From NCBI GenBank assembly GCA_026386995.1, contig JAPLMO010000447.1, forward strand, positions 1 through 5,652: DNA of 5,652 nucleotides, in the 5' to 3' direction. The position numbers and the translations under genes are program-made. Numbering within the stretch: the first letter of the stretch is position 1; the number at the start of each line of letters is the position of its first letter. Positions 4,373-5,652 of this stretch are shown in pieces. The notes under the pieces were generated by a model that was not told the origin of the DNA, searched no databases, and saw only the letters and a program-made list of their open reading frames with translations. The stretch is from Planctomycetota bacterium. GTDB taxonomy: Bacteria > Planctomycetota > Phycisphaerae > FEN-1346.

Positions 4373-5652
4373 GGGTATCGCGTTCCTCTCGGGGGGACGG
4401 GGCGGCCGCGGGCAGCCGAATCTTGAACCGCGTGCCCACGCCGGGCGCGCTCGTGACGTCGATCGTGCCCCCGTGGGACGTCACAATGCCGTGCACCACC
4501 GGCAGGCCAAGCCCCGTGCCTTCGTTAATGTCCTTGGTCGTATAAAACGGGATGAATATTCTTTGCAGCGTCTCTTCGCCCATTCCGATGCCGTTGTCTT
4601 CCACGCTCAGCACCACGTGACGGCCCGAGACCTGCGTGCCCACCGTCAACGTGCCTCCCCCGGGCATGGCCTGGATGGCGTTGACCGCCAGATTCACCAG
4701 GACCTGGTGCAACTGCGAGCGGTCCGCTGTGATCTCGGGAAGCCGCGGCGCCAATCGTCGCACCAGGGCGATGCCGCCGCCGGCGCACCTCGACTCCAAC
4801 AGGTACAGCGCCTCCTCAATGACAGCGTTAAGGTCGACGCGGGTCTTCTGGGGCGGCATCTGCCGCGCAAACAGCATCAGTTTCCGGATGATCTCACACG
4901 CGTGAAGGCAGGTGATGACGATCTTCTCCAGGTCCGGGGCCACCGCCTCCGGCAGGCCGGGCTGTTTCTGGATCAACTGGGCGAATCCGAGGATCGTGCC
5001 CAGCGGTTCGTTCAACTCGTGCGCCACCCCCGCGGCCAGTTGGCCGATCGTGGCCAAGCGGTCCGCATGTCGCAACTGGTCCTGCAGTTGCGCCTTGTCC
5101 TCGTCGGCCTGCCGCCGCTCGATCAGGGCGGCCACCTGCTGCGCCACGGTGTCAATCAAACTTCGCTCTTCGCCCAGGAACGGCCCTTCGTCCAAGCCCG
5201 GCCTCTCGGCGGCATAGGTGACCTCGACGGCGCCCCGCCGGCATCCCCTCACCACGATGTCGGCAGACTGCTTGTGGACGCCGTCCGTGAAACGCGGTGT
5301 GGCGTGAGGGCGGTCGTCGAGGACGATTTGCGCCGACGCGATCTCGGGGTACTGCCAGGCCGGCGGCAGGAGTTCGGCAATGCCCTGGAGCACCTCTTCC
5401 AGCGTGATGCCGGGGCGTTCCGCAAGTTGCATCAGGTGGTAAAGGCACGTCAACTCCTTGACCCGCTCCTGGAGGGCGGTGTGGGCAAGGCGGCTCAGCA
5501 GCGCCAGCCCGAGCGTCTGCGCCACTTCTTCGTAGGACCGGATCTCACCCTCACTGAAGTAGTCCCTCCTCTTGCTCTTCAGCAACACCAGCCCGATGGT
5601 CTCATCGGCCGCCACGAGCGGGACCACGGCCACCGACGGGTAGGCCGGCTGT
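4356..5652 (-). CDS. Sensor histidine kinase with GAF-type input, partner of the regulator (5' end off the right edge)
   Basis: Cytosolic-looking sensor kinase; the frame is open to the right edge, so the GTG at 5633 is internal and the true start is outside. Numbering from that GTG: residues 1-50 are the end of a GAF domain (VAVVPLVAADETIGLVLL, YFSEGEIR); a helix (51-60) leads to a second sensor module (about 61-172) with LLPPAWQYPEI (88-98) and DEGPFLGEER (148-157), probably GAF-like. HisKA: phospho-acceptor H205 in GVAHELNEPLG. HATPase: N-box N314/N318, G1 DNGIG (346-350), F-box IPFYTTK (361-367), G2 GTGLGL (372-377). All catalytic boxes are intact, and no membrane segment is seen in the 431 residues present. 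The TAA stop lies 17 bp inside the regulator gene, so this is a cognate pair. The signal is unknown; two Cys (C63, C131) lie in the second input module, but redox sensing is only a guess. Confidence 0.95.
   Translation of the reverse strand, partial: QPAYPSVAVVPLVAADETIGLVLLKSKRRDYFSEGEIRSYEEVAQTLGLALLSRLAHTALQERVKELTCLYHLMQLAERPGITLEEVLQGIAELLPPAWQYPEIASAQIVLDDRPHATPRFTDGVHKQSADIVVRGCRRGAVEVTYAAERPGLDEGPFLGEERSLIDTVAQQVAALIERRQADEDKAQLQDQLRHADRLATIGQLAAGVAHELNEPLGTILGFAQLIQKQPGLPEAVAPDLEKIVITCLHACEIIRKLMLFARQMPPQKTRVDLNAVIEEALYLLESRCAGGGIALVRRLAPRLPEITADRSQLHQVLVNLAVNAIQAMPGGGTLTVGTQVSGRHVVLSVEDNGIGMGEETLQRIFIPFYTTKDINEGTGLGLPVVHGIVTSHGGTIDVTSAPGVGTRFKIRLPAAAPSPREERDTHGRRK

Noticed and set aside
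5631..5633. GTG at 5633 as the kinase start
   Set aside because: The frame stays open with GAF-like residues (AYPSVAVVPL) to the window edge, so this codon is internal.
1..5652. CRISPR array, tRNA/rRNA, transposase or attachment-site signatures
   Set aside because: On reading both strands I found no regularly spaced repeats, no cloverleaf or rRNA segments, and no mobile-element genes or terminal inverted repeats.

Overview
The window is GC-rich bacterial DNA in which every gene I can support lies on the minus strand, so it reads biologically from right to left. It looks like an accessory redox locus of an anaerobic or facultatively anaerobic bacterium. The protein style (NuoE/NuoF-type subunits, an NtrC-type regulator, Cys-rich small proteins) would suit Planctomycetota or Desulfobacterota-like lineages, but no marker gene fixes the taxonomy and that guess is weak.

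Region 1 (right edge to about 3014) is a two-component system. A histidine kinase, cut by the right edge, has a partial GAF domain, a second sensor module and a complete HisKA/HATPase core. It overlaps by 17 bp a complete 452-residue sigma-54-dependent response regulator (receiver, AAA+ with GAFTGA, Fis-type HTH).

Region 2 (2691-3013) is a 323-bp gap without a gene. It holds a stem-loop just after the regulator, two copies of a 15-nt motif GGGCGGAAAANNGGG at a 34-bp centre-to-centre distance, an exact match to the sigma-54 -24/-12 consensus (TGGCACG-N4-TTGCT) reading into the next genes, a leader of about 120 nt and a strong Shine-Dalgarno.

Region 3 (2690 to the left edge) is the probable target operon: (i) a 120-residue protein with three tandem Cys4 repeats; (ii) a NuoE-family [2Fe-2S] subunit carrying an unusual C-terminal extension of about 125 residues with four further Cys pairs; (iii) an 88-residue thioredoxin-like [2Fe-2S] protein; (iv) a NuoF-family NADH/FMN subunit cut by the left edge. 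Genes (iii) and (iv) are in the same frame, separated by one TAG and two sense codons, exactly where the HydB/HndC-type hydrogenase diaphorase subunit is normally continuous. A multimeric NAD(P)-linked enzyme is therefore expected, most likely an electron-bifurcating or NADH-dependent [FeFe] hydrogenase whose catalytic subunit would lie off the left edge, though an NAD-dependent formate dehydrogenase is also possible.

Together the window reads as a self-contained module: kinase -> sigma-54 activator -> sigma-54 promoter -> NADH-linked redox enzyme. Its least familiar parts are the triple Cys4 protein, the NuoE extension and the amber codon that splits the diaphorase.
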